Counted from the first letter of the stretch, positions 21,384-32,278 are shown. The stretch is 64,000 bases of DNA from Hypoxylon rubiginosum (GCA_902806565.1 CADCXA010000056.1:806001-870000), one strand, 5' to 3'. Program-made: numbers and translations. The notes: generated by a model from the letters alone, not told the origin.

Positions 21384-22447
21384 ATGCCACACTACGAGAA
21401 AGTCTCGACTGAGTATGAGGAGGATAAGCCATTCCTGTCCTCTGAAGGATATCGGCCTGACGATCAGAATCTCCCTGGAGACGGAGACCGCTTCTTACAA
21501 AGTCGATTCCTCAAGACACATAGTATTCTCTTCGCAATTCATGCGGCTTTGATATTCCTGAATGTTGCTCTTTTCATTCGCGGGGCCACGTCCGCAGCTA
21601 TCTGTCATACCAACAATGGACTAGATAAGGCAATGTTTGAGAAGACGTTCTGTGAGTGGAAGAGAACGACGCACTTCGCTATCTTCTTTCGCTAACAGAC
21701 ATGGTACTTAGCACCCGCAGAGTCAGCCATCCGCTACACAGCCAAAGAGCTCGAATATGAGCACATCCCTAGTCCTTTCGTTGGAAAACCTCGACCGGAG
21801 CTTGACCATGCCTGGACACAGTTGCTGAGGTGTAAGCACCTTCTTTTAACTCAACGAGAGGAAACGAGGACTAATAAGGCGCCTTTTAGCGACGATGGTC
21901 AAAGTCAGCGAGGACGAGATGAAGAGGATGAACAAGACCTCCGTCACCCTTCGAGATGGCAGTGGTTATGTTGGCTATCTAGAGTCTCTTCATATGCTGC
22001 ATTGCGTGGTGCGTATGCTCCATCAGACTCCCTACGCACCTAGGTGCCTACCACCTTTGCTTACCATCAACAGAAAAGGTTCTATGAATCCCGGTATCCG
22101 GAGCACTATCCCGATATCCAAGCAGAAAATGGCCTTTCCGATGAGCACTTGGGTGAGTCCTGCCGTGACCCAAAGATTACCTCTTCGCGCTAAGTAAAAT
22201 GAAAGACCATTGCATCGAAGTCCTCCGCCAGGGTATCATGTGTAACGCGGACGCGACAATTAACACCTTCTTCTGGGAGAACCCGACCAAGATCGACGGC
22301 GATAGATCAGGGCCTCGCAAGTGTGTCGACTGGAACCGTTTTCAGGCATGGGCCGATGAAAGAAGGCTCGGCTTCAGCGGTAGGGAGGCTTTTATTGCTA
22401 CTTTAATCCCAAGCGATGATCCTGGAACTATGGGACCAGTGGTTTAA
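21384..22447 (+). CDS. UstYa-family (DUF3328) oxidase, candidate RiPP cyclase
   Basis: Five exons (21384-21651, 21712-21831, 21890-22008, 22074-22152, 22206-22447) join in phase to 275 residues. An N-terminal cytosolic segment precedes one membrane helix (SILFAIHAALIFLNVALFI, about residues 45-64). The lumenal part has the family blocks PAESAIRYTAKELEYEHIPS, GKPRPELDHAWTQLL, then the two catalytic motifs HMLHC (about 164-168) and HLDHC (about 194-198), followed by VLRQGIMCNADATI and a Trp-rich end. UstYa and its relatives (PF11807) are copper-type or metal-dependent oxidases that close ether or C-C/C-N bonds in fungal RiPPs and related peptides. Both motifs are intact. The gene diverges from the repeat precursor, so cyclisation of its DTDYWL cores in the Golgi is the natural inference. 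The last acceptor (AAAG at 22205) is chosen because it restores HLDHC. Confidence 0.9.
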
Positions 22448-22995
22448 TTGCTTTATCAGATCATAAGCATCCGGAAGACTCATTCAAGGCCTGAATGATC
22501 GTCCGGTAGGTTGGTAGTTATGCCATTAACATTATTCTTGATGTCTAGCTGGTAAATGTCAGGGCTCTGACCTTCTGGCCTTCAACCCCTTAGATGAGGG
22601 GGCTGATAGTGTTAGCTGTCGGGTGGGCTGTTGGTCTGGATAGAAGGGCTGTGTTCAAAGGATAAAGGATCTTAGGGTAGCTTTTCGTAGTTACCCAGGT
22701 ACCTGGACTCAGTGAAAAATTCGGACTTTTATGACTGTCCAACGTCGACCTTGTTCTGTTTCAACTTGGCTGCTATTTCCTCTCCCTTTTTTTCCCTCTC
22801 CCTTTTCCCCCTCTCCAGTCTCGCCCCCATTCTCAGCTCTCTGGCCATACTTGCAATTGCTTCCAGCATCACTCGTTTGGCACACGCTTCTACTTGCTTG
22901 CTCTCGATCCTGTTCTTGCTCTATTTTCTATTTTCTATTTTCCGACTGCCTCTCAAAATTGACGATAAGCTTACCCAAGTGACTTGTCAACCAAC
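22448..22995. other. Intergenic spacer, pyrimidine-rich
   Basis: Tail-to-tail spacer between the UstYa gene and the HET gene. A strongly pyrimidine-rich tract of CCCTCT/CCCTTTT words lies at about 22775-22835. No gene. Confidence 0.45.
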
Positions 22996-25272
22996 TCATA
23001 TAAGCGAGACCCGTTGTCTACGAAGCTGGAGAGGATCAGGAGCTAACAGGTTAAAGTCGGGCTGGACGCCATTGGAGCCCATATCGCCGTCCTTATGATC
23101 TCTTTTGAATGCGCATACTACAGGATTATCCGACCTCCATTTACGAGGAACGAGCCGATCCCACAGTGCAGATGACCCTTCGCTAATCAGACAGCCGTCG
23201 ACAAAGCCGACTCTCCTGTACCTCTCCGACGTCTCGTGTTTCTCGACTACGAGTCCGAAGCGATGCTCGAGGAAATCGAACTGGAGGACGAATGGGAGCC
23301 GCGTTAGAAAGACGATATAAAGGCGATCCGTCTTGGCTGTACGTTCCTCTTCCTTGATATCGAACGCGCCGTCGATCCCGATATTGTGGGTTCTGCCATC
23401 AGCGTCGTGATATTGAAAATAGAATGCCTGATCGGCAATCAGCGACCTCTCCGGAGCTAACCCAAACTGTGACCCGGAATCTGGTGGTGTTTGCGTGCGT
23501 TGCTTGAATCTCCGGATAGGCACAATCGGCGCGTACAGGCATAATTCGCTGTCAGATAGTCGGTCAGAAGGCTCGACGTCGCGTCTCTCAACAGTCTCGT
23601 TGCCATATGCGGCTAGGGGCTCAAAATTCGCCTTTGACCCTTTCCAGCCTGCCCTTCGTTCGTACCAAGAGTAGATGGGGAATTGGACCTGTCCCTTGAC
23701 GGAAACCCATGCCCACGATGGAGCAGAGTAGCTCCTTGGGCGAGCGAGAAGGTTGTCAGTGGACGCAGCGCACCACATGAGGCCTTCTAGAAGCCCATTT
23801 AGCCAAATTCCAATCAGATATTTGTCCCCTGTTTGAACTTCGAGCGCCTTCGCCAGACCGAAAAGCGCCGGCAAGCGATCTGAATCTTTGGTGATGTCTC
23901 GACCGGTATAGTCCTCAATCATATTGTACCAGTCCACATAGTTGAAGTAGTCACTATCTGAGAGCCCCGTGAAGACAGTCTCCTTCGCGGCTGCCGATCG
24001 CCCTATACGCGAGAATTGGTCTCCAACCACCGAAGCAAAGTCTCCGTTTTCAGCGGCGTGAATCTCGCCACATTCCCAATATATCTGCTGTAATCCGTAG
24101 TGGAGGACTCTTCGAGCTAGGTAGCGCTCCTGTAAACACCACGCTCTGCGGCTCAACGGCTCGTTATCAATCGGGTGGGCATCGTATGTCGGCTGCAGCA
24201 GGTCGCACGGCAATGCCTCAATGCTGAAACCCTTCCCGTCACTTGCTACGAGCTCAACATGTTCGGGTCCCTGACGAGGACTAAGAAACCCTTCGCTATC
24301 CGAGCTTGACCTCGCTGCAGCCAGGACGAAATGCGCATTGCGATATACCTCGGCCATCTTTTCCGACTCTTTACGCCAGTCTTCAATATCGTCTTGAATA
24401 ATACACAAGCTATCGATCCAGAGATAGCGTAACCCAACCTCACGAACCACCCGAACGGCATCCTTGAAAGTCTGGGGAAGTATCTGGATAGGTATGCCTT
24501 CCTTATGACTTTGGAGAGTGGTCGATGTCGTGCAGAGCTGCTCCGCTGTTCCCCAGCAGTGACTAAGAGCCACATAACGGTGGTCAGGTTCGACGCCGCT
24601 GTCTCGCAGAAAAATACGATCACTATGTATTCCATCATTGACGTCGAGGTATCGAAATGGCAAAGCAACGGTTTGGGTTTGAGATGGGCAAGACTGGTGT
24701 TTCGTCAAGCATGTGTCCAACCAGGTCTTTGCGGTATTGACGACTGATACGGACGTTGAATCTCTGTCGACAGCGATTCCGATGTCAACGTCATCATGTC
24801 CGATGAGATGACCTTTCTCGGCAGGATATGTCACCCTAAATCGTGCCACGAGTTCGCCATGAACCTCGTAGGATGCTTGATATCCAAAGCTACACGATAT
24901 TCTGAGGATGAAACTCCATTTTTGACCTTCGCTATAAAAGCGGTATCTTTTAACAACACCAACTTCCACTTTTGCGTCCTTGTAGATATCTTCTATGGCG
25001 GCATAGAGGTCGCTGGGCGGGTCCTTGGGGTCGAAATCCGCATTGCTGGTAGCAATGCTTATAAGTCGTGGGCGCCAGTCCCTCCAACCAAGAACGACTA
25101 ATCGGCATAGTTGGCAAGTCGAGGCGGACGCGAAGACGTCGCGAGTTCGTGAGTACCATCCTCCCGTTTTCACCTCGGCCCTAAAGATTTGCTGGCCGTC
25201 ACTTGGCGTAGCTTGTGCCTGCCGCAGAGCTGTGGCTACATCAAGACTCGAGCATTTTGAGCAGAGAGACAT
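22996..25272 (-). CDS. HET-domain protein (heterokaryon incompatibility type)
   Basis: One uninterrupted exon of 758 codons. The N-terminus MSLCSKCSSLDVATALRQA followed by a Cys pair (CQLCRLV) is common in fungal HET proteins. The HET domain (PF06985) spans about residues 230-385. Its three conserved blocks are present: YVALSHCWG, then LRYLWIDSLCIIQDDIEDWR with the E-x-x-x-M-A-x-V-Y helix, and later SRRAWCLQERYLARRVLHY. The C-terminal half has YSAPSWAWVSVKG, the usual W-S-W block. Such proteins trigger cell death in non-self recognition between strains, though most members are untested. The convergent neighbour is the UstYa gene, 548 bases away; I see no reason to place this gene in that pathway. 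Confidence 0.92.
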   Translation of the reverse strand: MSLCSKCSSLDVATALRQAQATPSDGQQIFRAEVKTGGWYSRTRDVFASASTCQLCRLVVLGWRDWRPRLISIATSNADFDPKDPPSDLYAAIEDIYKDAKVEVGVVKRYRFYSEGQKWSFILRISCSFGYQASYEVHGELVARFRVTYPAEKGHLIGHDDVDIGIAVDRDSTSVSVVNTAKTWLDTCLTKHQSCPSQTQTVALPFRYLDVNDGIHSDRIFLRDSGVEPDHRYVALSHCWGTAEQLCTTSTTLQSHKEGIPIQILPQTFKDAVRVVREVGLRYLWIDSLCIIQDDIEDWRKESEKMAEVYRNAHFVLAAARSSSDSEGFLSPRQGPEHVELVASDGKGFSIEALPCDLLQPTYDAHPIDNEPLSRRAWCLQERYLARRVLHYGLQQIYWECGEIHAAENGDFASVVGDQFSRIGRSAAAKETVFTGLSDSDYFNYVDWYNMIEDYTGRDITKDSDRLPALFGLAKALEVQTGDKYLIGIWLNGLLEGLMWCAASTDNLLARPRSYSAPSWAWVSVKGQVQFPIYSWYERRAGWKGSKANFEPLAAYGNETVERRDVEPSDRLSDSELCLYAPIVPIRRFKQRTQTPPDSGSQFGLAPERSLIADQAFYFQYHDADGRTHNIGIDGAFDIKEEERTAKTDRLYIVFLTRLPFVLQFDFLEHRFGLVVEKHETSERYRRVGFVDGCLISEGSSALWDRLVPRKWRSDNPVVCAFKRDHKDGDMGSNGVQPDFNLLAPDPLQLRRQRVSLI

Positions 25273-25789
25273 ATTGAAAGCTGAAGGACAAGCAGTTCTC
25301 GCTCAGGTCGCATCGTGGGATGGTACCTATATGTAGGTAGGTAGTTGAAGGATCTGACCCCGCTTACTCAGCGTTGAATATTCCGATTGGGTAAGACAAC
25401 CCCTGAGAACCCCTGGCTCAGCCTCAGCTTCGATCCCATTTGACAAATATTAAGAGCACTCGGACAGGAAATGTGCCGTAATTGAATAAGCATATGTCTC
25501 AAGCGTTCCATAGCAAGAAGCAATTAAGTATTATTGGTAAGGAGTCTCGCTATAAAAAGTGTAGATGGGATATGATCTTGCTTCGTTTGGGAATATCTTC
25601 TACATAGTTCCCTCTTTACTGGTCCCTGTTAGCGGACTGTCCTACGGGAAACACTTGGAATATGGCATCCAATAGAATGTAACATCAGCACCTAATTGTA
25701 GTAGCACTTACAATTCCCTAGAGGTACGATGTATCTTGAGATAATTCCTATGCGTTATTTCGAGCCTAAACTGTTACGGTTGAAGGGAA
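25273..25789. other. Intergenic spacer
   Basis: Upstream region of the HET gene and flank of the transposon relic. It contains ATATGTAGGTAGGTAG words next to the HET start and no gene. Confidence 0.4.
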
Positions 25790-26166
25790 GTGTTAGGCTG
25801 AGTGTCATGGCGAACCTTTCGAAAGACCCTCCTTTTCTTAGGGGTAAGAGGGCCGTGGAGCGCATTTTGGACTTAGCTGTAGGTCGAACCGGTCGCCTGG
25901 GCCAGTTAGACGTAGCTCAAAGTAGGAAAATACTCCTTAGCTATTCGAATCCGCAGTTTCTCGTCTCGAGTAAGATTTCTAGACCTGGATTTCCTGTCGG
26001 AGATACTATTGGCATCTTTGGGACGTTTCGCTCTAGTGTTCCGCGGTGATTCCCGTGGTTGCGGGTTTTGCTGGAGTTGGGTCATCATATTGGCGTCCAC
26101 CGGCTCAGGGGTTGTAACCTCTAGGCGCTTTTTTACTAGTTGATCAAGGTTATCTTGTAAATCCAT
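25790..26166 (-). pseudogene. Tc1/mariner-like transposase N-terminal relic with glutamine-to-stop changes
   Basis: The minus frame starts MDLQDNLDQLVKKRLE and reaches NLTRDEKLRIRIAKEYFPTL, the N-terminal helix-turn-helix block of fungal Tc1/mariner transposases. The frame then stops at TAA, but the homology continues in the same frame: LAQATGSTYS, a second TAA, then VQNALHGPLTPKKRR. At both stops the family has glutamine, so single C-to-T changes (CAA to TAA) explain them, as expected after repeat-induced point mutation. The catalytic DDE region is not seen, so the copy is truncated as well. Confidence 0.65.
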
Positions 26167-26513
26167 TGTAGTAGACTATGAAGGAATTTACAGCTCTAAA
26201 ATTGAGATTAGAAGAAATGTTAAAAGACATCAGTTGAGAATTTCAGTAGAAGGATAGGGGTCCAGATGTTGATGTCAGAGAAAGCCGTGCACCTCTACTG
26301 CTTAGTTCTACCCAATCAAAAACAAAGGCGGGGCTTATCTTATCGAACAAGGGGGATTTTCAGACTTGACAGCTTCAATACGGAATATTCGCCGTCTATT
26401 CACCAATTCACAACCACTAACCAACGATTAGTTCGCAATTCATACCGGATATCATATGATGTGTACCAGGAGTATTGTGCGTCGATGGTGATACCTCCAG
26501 ACGCCAAAGGTCT
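26167..26513. other. Intergenic spacer
   Basis: About 350 bases between the transposon relic and the MGR3-like gene. It should hold that gene's promoter. No gene seen. Confidence 0.4.
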
Positions 26514-28334
26514 ATGATGCCTGGCCAGATAGCTTCAGGTTGGCATCGTGCGTCCGAAGTCCTCAAGATGCAGCCACCGCGCACTCTAATCCGTCGCCTC
26601 CTCGTCCTCCGCTCCTCGAAATCACCAACGACCACTACCCGCCGATTCACGAGACATACCAACCTCGCCTCCCGCGGGCGACCGCAGATCCCGTACCTAT
26701 CCGTTCCCCTCGCTAGAAATCAGCAGTTCCGATATCTGACGACCGAGCGGAAGAGATGGCTGGCTTACGAGGTGTTCCTCGGGTTCAAGTACACCATATA
26801 CGTCTGGGCCATCGTCGGGTTCTCCGTCGTGGCCTACTACAGCGTGCAGCAGGAGTGGCTGGAGAGGAGATACCCCACGCCGCACGAGTGGAAGTTCGTA
26901 ACCCGGCTGCGGTTCCGACTAGCGAAATGGGCGCCCGACCGGACGGACTTGCCCCAGACGGACTGGGTCCTCATCGGGAACTACGCCAAGAATATCCTCG
27001 AGAGGCTGGAGGATCCAAAGGTCGACGGAGCCGGGCTGCAACACGAAGCCGGAGGGCCTGGGTACGATGCGACGGCGAAAAGCGAGCCGTGGAGGAGAGG
27101 CTACTACGAGGCCTTAATGCTGTGCGCGAAGGCCGCAGAGAATCTCGACGACCAAGTCGTGGATAAGACTCGACGATTGGTATTCCCGTCCAACCAAGTC
27201 GTAGGCCCATCAAATCTCAATCCGAAACCCATCGCCCACGGCTCTCCAAGCGCACCCCTCGAGAAGGACTGCGAACGCGCGTTCGAGGCGCCGGACGGCT
27301 TCTACCAAAAGATATTAAACACGAACGGCTTCACCCCGAAGCAGAAGCTAGACGCCACGTTGGAGTACGCCTCCTGGCTCGACTTCAAGGGCCTGCCCGA
27401 TGCCTCCGAGCTAACGTACGAATGGGCGCTGGCACTAGCCACAGAAACCTCGTCATCACCAGCGCCGCAACAACCGCCCCTCTACGACGCGCAGTCCTAC
27501 GTGCTCCACCACGACACCGCACGCCAACCCTCCGAGAGCCTCCTCAAGACCTTAACATCCCTCGCCACACACAAGGCGCGCAACGGCGACGTCTCCTCCG
27601 CCCTCCCCATCCTCCTCTCCGTCCTCCGCGCCCGCCGCTCCCTACCTCAGCCGCCACCCCAAGCGACACAGCCCCTATACGGCGAGCCCACAGCAACAGC
27701 GCCGCCGCACACCTCCTCCCCCTGGACCATGGAGAACATAACCGGCATAGCCAGACGCCTCCTCGCGCCCCCCTCGTACCCGCCGCCCCCCTCCGACGGC
27801 GCCTCCCCCCCTATCCGCGACGCCCGCGAGCTGTGCGAGGAGGCCGGGCTGAACCTGTACATCGGGGAGATCATCTACGCGTCCTCCTCTTCCACCTCTT
27901 CCTCGTCGTCGCGAGGTAGTAGTAGCAGCAACCGCGAAGACGGCCTGGCCTGGACCCGCGAGGCCGTGGACCTGGCTGAGGAGCAGCTGCATAAACTGAA
28001 TAGCAGCAGCAGTAGTGGTGGTAGTAGGGACGACGTCGCCAAGAAGACGTGCCGCGAGTGCCTGAGCAGCGGCCTCGATAACTGGCGTCTCATGGTGGCG
28101 CGGCTGGCGCGCGAAGAGGCCGAGAGGCAGAAGGCTACGGGCGGTAGCGGTAGCAGTGGCAGTAGCAGCAGCAGCTGGCTAGCGAGCCTATGGGGCGACG
28201 GCGACCCCGAGGATACCAGGGGCAGGTGGGCGGCCGAGGAGAACGTGGTGAAAGAGCGGACGAGGAGGGCGCAGGAGGTGCTGGAGGAATCCGAGACCCC
28301 GAATGCTGGGCTGGGGTCCTTGTTCTGGGCGTAA
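26514..28334 (+). CDS. Mitochondrial inner-membrane TPR protein, MGR3-like
   Basis: A single exon gives 606 residues from 26514, or 588 from the in-frame ATG at 26568. The second start exposes a textbook mitochondrial presequence (MQPPRTLIRRLLVLRSSKSP, Arg/Ser/Thr-rich, no acidic residues), so I favour it. One membrane helix follows (YTIYVWAIVGFSVVAYYSV, about residues 90-110 of the long form). The remainder is helical and TPR-like: LLQTDWVLIGNYAKNILERL-type helices, LDATLEYASWLDFKGLPDAS and PILLSVLRARRSL. The family resembles yeast Mgr3, an adaptor that delivers substrates to the i-AAA protease Yme1. Low-complexity Ser runs at about residues 470-540 lie between helices and are likely loops. 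The codons are GC-rich. Confidence 0.75.
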   Translation: MMPGQIASGWHRASEVLKMQPPRTLIRRLLVLRSSKSPTTTTRRFTRHTNLASRGRPQIPYLSVPLARNQQFRYLTTERKRWLAYEVFLGFKYTIYVWAIVGFSVVAYYSVQQEWLERRYPTPHEWKFVTRLRFRLAKWAPDRTDLPQTDWVLIGNYAKNILERLEDPKVDGAGLQHEAGGPGYDATAKSEPWRRGYYEALMLCAKAAENLDDQVVDKTRRLVFPSNQVVGPSNLNPKPIAHGSPSAPLEKDCERAFEAPDGFYQKILNTNGFTPKQKLDATLEYASWLDFKGLPDASELTYEWALALATETSSSPAPQQPPLYDAQSYVLHHDTARQPSESLLKTLTSLATHKARNGDVSSALPILLSVLRARRSLPQPPPQATQPLYGEPTATAPPHTSSPWTMENITGIARRLLAPPSYPPPPSDGASPPIRDARELCEEAGLNLYIGEIIYASSSSTSSSSSRGSSSSNREDGLAWTREAVDLAEEQLHKLNSSSSSGGSRDDVAKKTCRECLSSGLDNWRLMVARLAREEAERQKATGGSGSSGSSSSSWLASLWGDGDPEDTRGRWAAEENVVKERTRRAQEVLEESETPNAGLGSLFWA

Positions 28335-28837
28335 AAGTTGGATGGGATCGGATCGGATTGTAAATAGGGGCTGGGGGAGACGAACGGAGACATGCTTGTT
28401 CGTTTACTACGGCGGATAAGTATAGCTCCATGTCTTCTATCCAGCCTAACTACGTCGTGTCTAGCTAGGTATCTTGCTTGGCTCAAATAGCTGAGACATC
28501 TGAGGATTTACGATAGAGTCGGTAATGCTCTAGTCTAAACATACTCGCAGTCAAAATATGTAAAATGTTAAGAATCTACAATACGCACTTGTGTTCTTTT
28601 CGAATAATGTAGAAGAGTTTCGTCAGAATCTCGAATACTCTTATTGATTTGCTATTAATCTACGATGTCCTCGAGGCTAGTTTCACAAATCTCAGCAACT
28701 CAACGATTTGCCTTGCCGGACAAAATAGAGGGCTGAAACCATCCAGTCCTCATTTTTTTACCCTTCTCACCCTTCTCGCCCCCTTTGGCTTTCTCATCTT
28801 TCTTCTCCCCGGTCTCTTCTCTAGCACCCTCGTTATC
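28335..28837. other. Tail-to-tail spacer
   Basis: Spacer between the convergent MGR3-like and Arb2-domain genes. No gene. A C/T-rich tract near 28745-28830 may belong to the 3' region. Confidence 0.4.
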
Positions 28838-30426
28838 CTAGCTACTATCAGGGCGCGTCAAGAGAACAAGGCCGGACTGCTCGCTGCCCTTACCATGGGC
28901 CTCCACAGGCTCCATTTTGATTTGAGACTCCTCGTCATCCTTGTCATCCATCTCCCCCTCCGCTTCGCCCTCCTTCCAGTGGCTCCAATCAGGGTCGGTG
29001 ACGGTAACGGGGTCGGTGTAAACGATGTCGAACTTGGGGTTCGCGTAGTCTTCGCCTTCAGGCGTCATGGCCACCTCTTGCACCCAGTCGAGGACTAGTC
29101 CAGCGCTAGCGATGAGCGTAAGCTCCGTGAAGTGCGGCTCGCCGCTGCTGAATATTAGACAGCCCATACCAGTAAAGGTTGTCGTCTTGGGGTTGCCCTC
29201 GGGGCCTGAAAGGGGCATACCAGCGGGCTCGAGGGATGTCGCATACGCACGTGCTTTCTAAAACGAGCACTCTTGTTAGTCGTAGTGCAAGTAAGAAAGA
29301 AAGAGAAAAGGGGGTATAGGAAAACGGAATGTGGAGGGGGGAGAGTAGAATAGGGAGCAGGGAAATTTATAGAAAATAAATACGTACATTCTTCAGGAAT
29401 TCAGTGGCAAAATCCTTGCTGCGCAATTCCCATACAGGGTGTAGGCCACCGACGAGCGCAAGGCAGTTGATGCGTTTCTTCCAGGTTTCCCACACAACTG
29501 GTAGGTCCAGGTACTGCTCGACGTAGTCTGCGCCGTCGCCCACGCCGATGACATCGATTCCAACGTTGTCCTTCACAAAGTGTGGGATCACTTTATCAAA
29601 GATATAGTGAACGTGGAACTTGGGTTTCTCATTGCCCTCAATCGAGTTCTTCTCCGTGATCAGGTTGCCATTATGCACGGCACTCTTCGCGGGCATGTTG
29701 TCAAAGGCGAAGCGACCGACTGCTCGCTGCCCTTCAGGCGACCAGATCAGCTCGCCCATGTTGGCCAAGATGATGCCCGGCGGGCTGGGGTCGGTGGAAG
29801 AGGTGTGCTGCTTCTGCAACTCGGAGACAATGGATACGAGGGAACCCTTGTTGACGCCTCCGGCACCGCCAATGACGCGGTGTGCGAGCATACCGAGATC
29901 TTGCAATGACTCTCCGAAGATAACGACGACGCGCTTCTTGAGGGGAAGGTCACGGCTAACGAAGATAGGGATATGTGGCTTCGACGGATCCTTCGTGCCG
30001 ATGGGTAGGAGGCACTTTGTCATATCGAGCTTCTCTAGACGCTTGTGAACCTCGTTCTGGAGTGCCTCTGAGTAACATTTGTGTTAGTTGGTATTTCATG
30101 CCAATGTACCTGCCTGCCTACATCTGAGGCTTTATCGGGGGAGTTTCAAGGCGAACCAAGAGTATACTGACGGTTAATGGCGAAGCGCTGGCGATCATTC
30201 CATCGTGGGTTGCGGCTCAGGAAGTACTTGAAATAGTTGTCCGGGTTCTGAATGGATCGGACCTCGTCATCCTCGTTGATGAAGTAGCTAATAAGCAACG
30301 TAATCAGTGTTGCTTCTCTTCAGGTATAAGTAAAAGTAGGATTTCAAGGTCAACATACCCAAGCTTCTCTAGATCGACGGGGAACTCAGGGTCTGCTGGC
30401 AGACCTGACCACAATCGTCTGAACAT
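28838..30426 (-). CDS. Arb2-domain protein
   Basis: Four minus-strand exons (30359-30426, 30172-30287, 29388-30067, 28838-29257) join in phase to 427 residues. The start MFRRLWSGLPADPEFPVDLE is followed by LGYFINEDDEVRSIQNPDNY, then the alpha/beta-hydrolase-like Arb2 core: KKRVVVIFGESLQDLGMLA, then GIILANMGELIWSPEG, FDKVIPHFVKDNVGIDVIGV and CLALVGGLHPVWELRS. The C-terminus is acidic (EAEGEMDDKDDEESQ). Arb2 domains occur in the S. pombe Argonaute siRNA chaperone complex and in Hda1-type deacetylases, where they probably bind nucleic acid or partners rather than catalyse. This standalone fungal version is of unknown function; a role in silencing is an inference. Confidence 0.8.
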
Positions 30427-31198
30427 CTTGCGACGTTGGCGAAGTGGGAAAGAGGTGGGTATTATTTATGCTACTAGTAGCAAGAAGAGATTTGAATGTG
30501 AAGATAGATAGCTAGACGCGTGACTGTGAAGAGGATTCACGTTAGACTAAAAGTTGCTCGTCCAATTCTTCAACGGCGTTGTGAGAGGTAGGTAGTGGAT
30601 AAAAGTTGAACACAGGTCGAATCGGTAGGATCTAGGTACATAATGTTGGTTACCTAAATGAGGTTCCTTAGGAAGGTTGTCCCTAGCAATACCTAGTCTG
30701 TACCTTGTAGGTATTGGGTCAAAGGTTAGGTAGTGACAAACGGCGGCTCTGGTGACCGTTTGCACGATTGAGGGAAACTGCAGACTGGGCTAACTTCAAT
30801 ATGTATTATGCAATGAACGCCAATCCATTTGGTCGGTTATGCACTTGAAGAAACGAAGATATCGAATACGGTTCCCCCTATTGCTCTAAAAGCCACCTGT
30901 CGAGAATTCATGCCTTATACTCCTATATATTTCAGTCTAAATACCATCTGCCTCTATATAGGAGGTACATATAGGGGAAGACGACACTGTAACAAAATAA
31001 TCCCAAATAATCAGGTCTTCACTTGTTAGCAGAGAGAACTGCAGTTCCAATCGCAGTCGAATTCATGGGAAAGGCAGGCAGGTTCTTTCAGGTTCTGCTA
31101 TTGTAAAATACAATATGTGATATGCGACACGTATTAATTGTGAGGCGGCGTAACACAATCACCCCAATATCGTACACCGACATATGCTCGTGCCGCTC
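30427..31198. other. Intergenic region
   Basis: No supported gene in 770 bases. AGGTACATA and TAGGTA words are common. Contains the Arb2 promoter and the uS14m 3' region. Confidence 0.4.
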
Positions 31199-31653
31199 TC
31201 ACCAGCTAGCCTTCTGCACGCCCGGGATATTACCTGCAATAGCCTGCATCCTGAAGTTATACTGCGCGAGCAGTTAGCATAATTCCCCAATTGGTCGTTC
31301 CGTAGAAGAGATTCATCCTTACTCTCGAGAGCTTGAAGTCGCGTAATATACCTCTTCCCTTGCCACCCATGATACATCGCCCCCGGATCTGTGTCGGTCT
31401 CGTGTAGCAGTGCATTTGTGTTAGCTGCAGTTGAGCTTCGGCGCGGGTTCGCGGTGGGAGGGTGGTGTTTCGGATGATATATCGTAGAGCTTGTCTGCGA
31501 GCGAATTGTTAGATATCGGAATAAACTAGTTTGCTCTTTTGCGCACCTCTCAGGCTCGAATTGAGCGTAGGCCTTCCGCTTGGAGTGGTCTCGGATGGTC
31601 TTGATATTGACGAAGCAGCCAATGTCGAGCTTCTTTGCCCGGAACATCGACAT
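31199..31653 (-). CDS. MRP2: Mitochondrial small-subunit ribosomal protein uS14m (Mrp2)
   Basis: Three minus exons (31547-31653, 31323-31494, 31261 to 31199) join to 113 residues, close to yeast Mrp2. The N-terminus MSMFRAKKLDIGCFVNIKTI leads to the basic S14 body SKRKAYAQFEPERQALRYII, then RTRAEAQLQLTQMHCYTRPT and the invariant C-terminal block RCIMGGKGRGILRDFKLSR, ending MQAIAGNIPGVQKASW. The zinc-binding cysteines of some bacterial S14 forms are absent, as usual in mitochondria. It binds 12S-type rRNA in the head of the mitoribosomal small subunit. I set the start at 31653 because the upstream in-frame extension has no presequence character. Confidence 0.92.
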
Positions 31654-32278
31654 TTTGGCGGTTCGATGGTATGTTGTCGTCAAATTGAACGTTGAGGCAG
31701 GCGATTGATTCAATGTTGGAGATTTCGGAGTCGTCTTTGCGATCGGAAGATAATACCTGTCAGCTGGCAATGGTCAGATTTTACAAATTCACAGCTGCTA
31801 TTCAGCGACTTACCACGGTTTACCCGACTAATGCGATCATTTTAGTGATTGCGTAAATGGATTAGCGGTTTAAAAGCTCCGCGAGCCCACTATTTTCAGG
31901 GGTACCGCTATAAACACACACCTGAAGCACGTCAGCCGTGTAGCCTCAGGCAATACCGAATAGGTCATCTATGACGTCGTCTTGATCTTCACTGCAAACA
32001 TCTGGAGCAGCAAATTTGGTGAAGAAACTTTGAAGAATCCCTACGTAGTTAATATCGATAAGGGGTTTTCATATCCAATGACGTAGGTAATAGTTGTAAG
32101 TAACCGAACAAGTCGTTTATAAAAGTTCACTCGAGCTGCTGAATTCTCTTCCTTTCACAACCCATATCCCATATTCACACTTCTCTACATCTAACAAGCC
32201 TCTACAAACTTCAATATTTATACCATCAAGACAATTCCTGTCTCGTTTCACGATATACCACCACAAAACACATTCAAG
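31654..32278. other. Divergent intergenic region
   Basis: Shared upstream region of uS14m and the small conserved gene. No other gene is seen. A pyrimidine-rich leader (TTCCTTTCACAACCC) precedes the plus-strand start. Confidence 0.45.
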
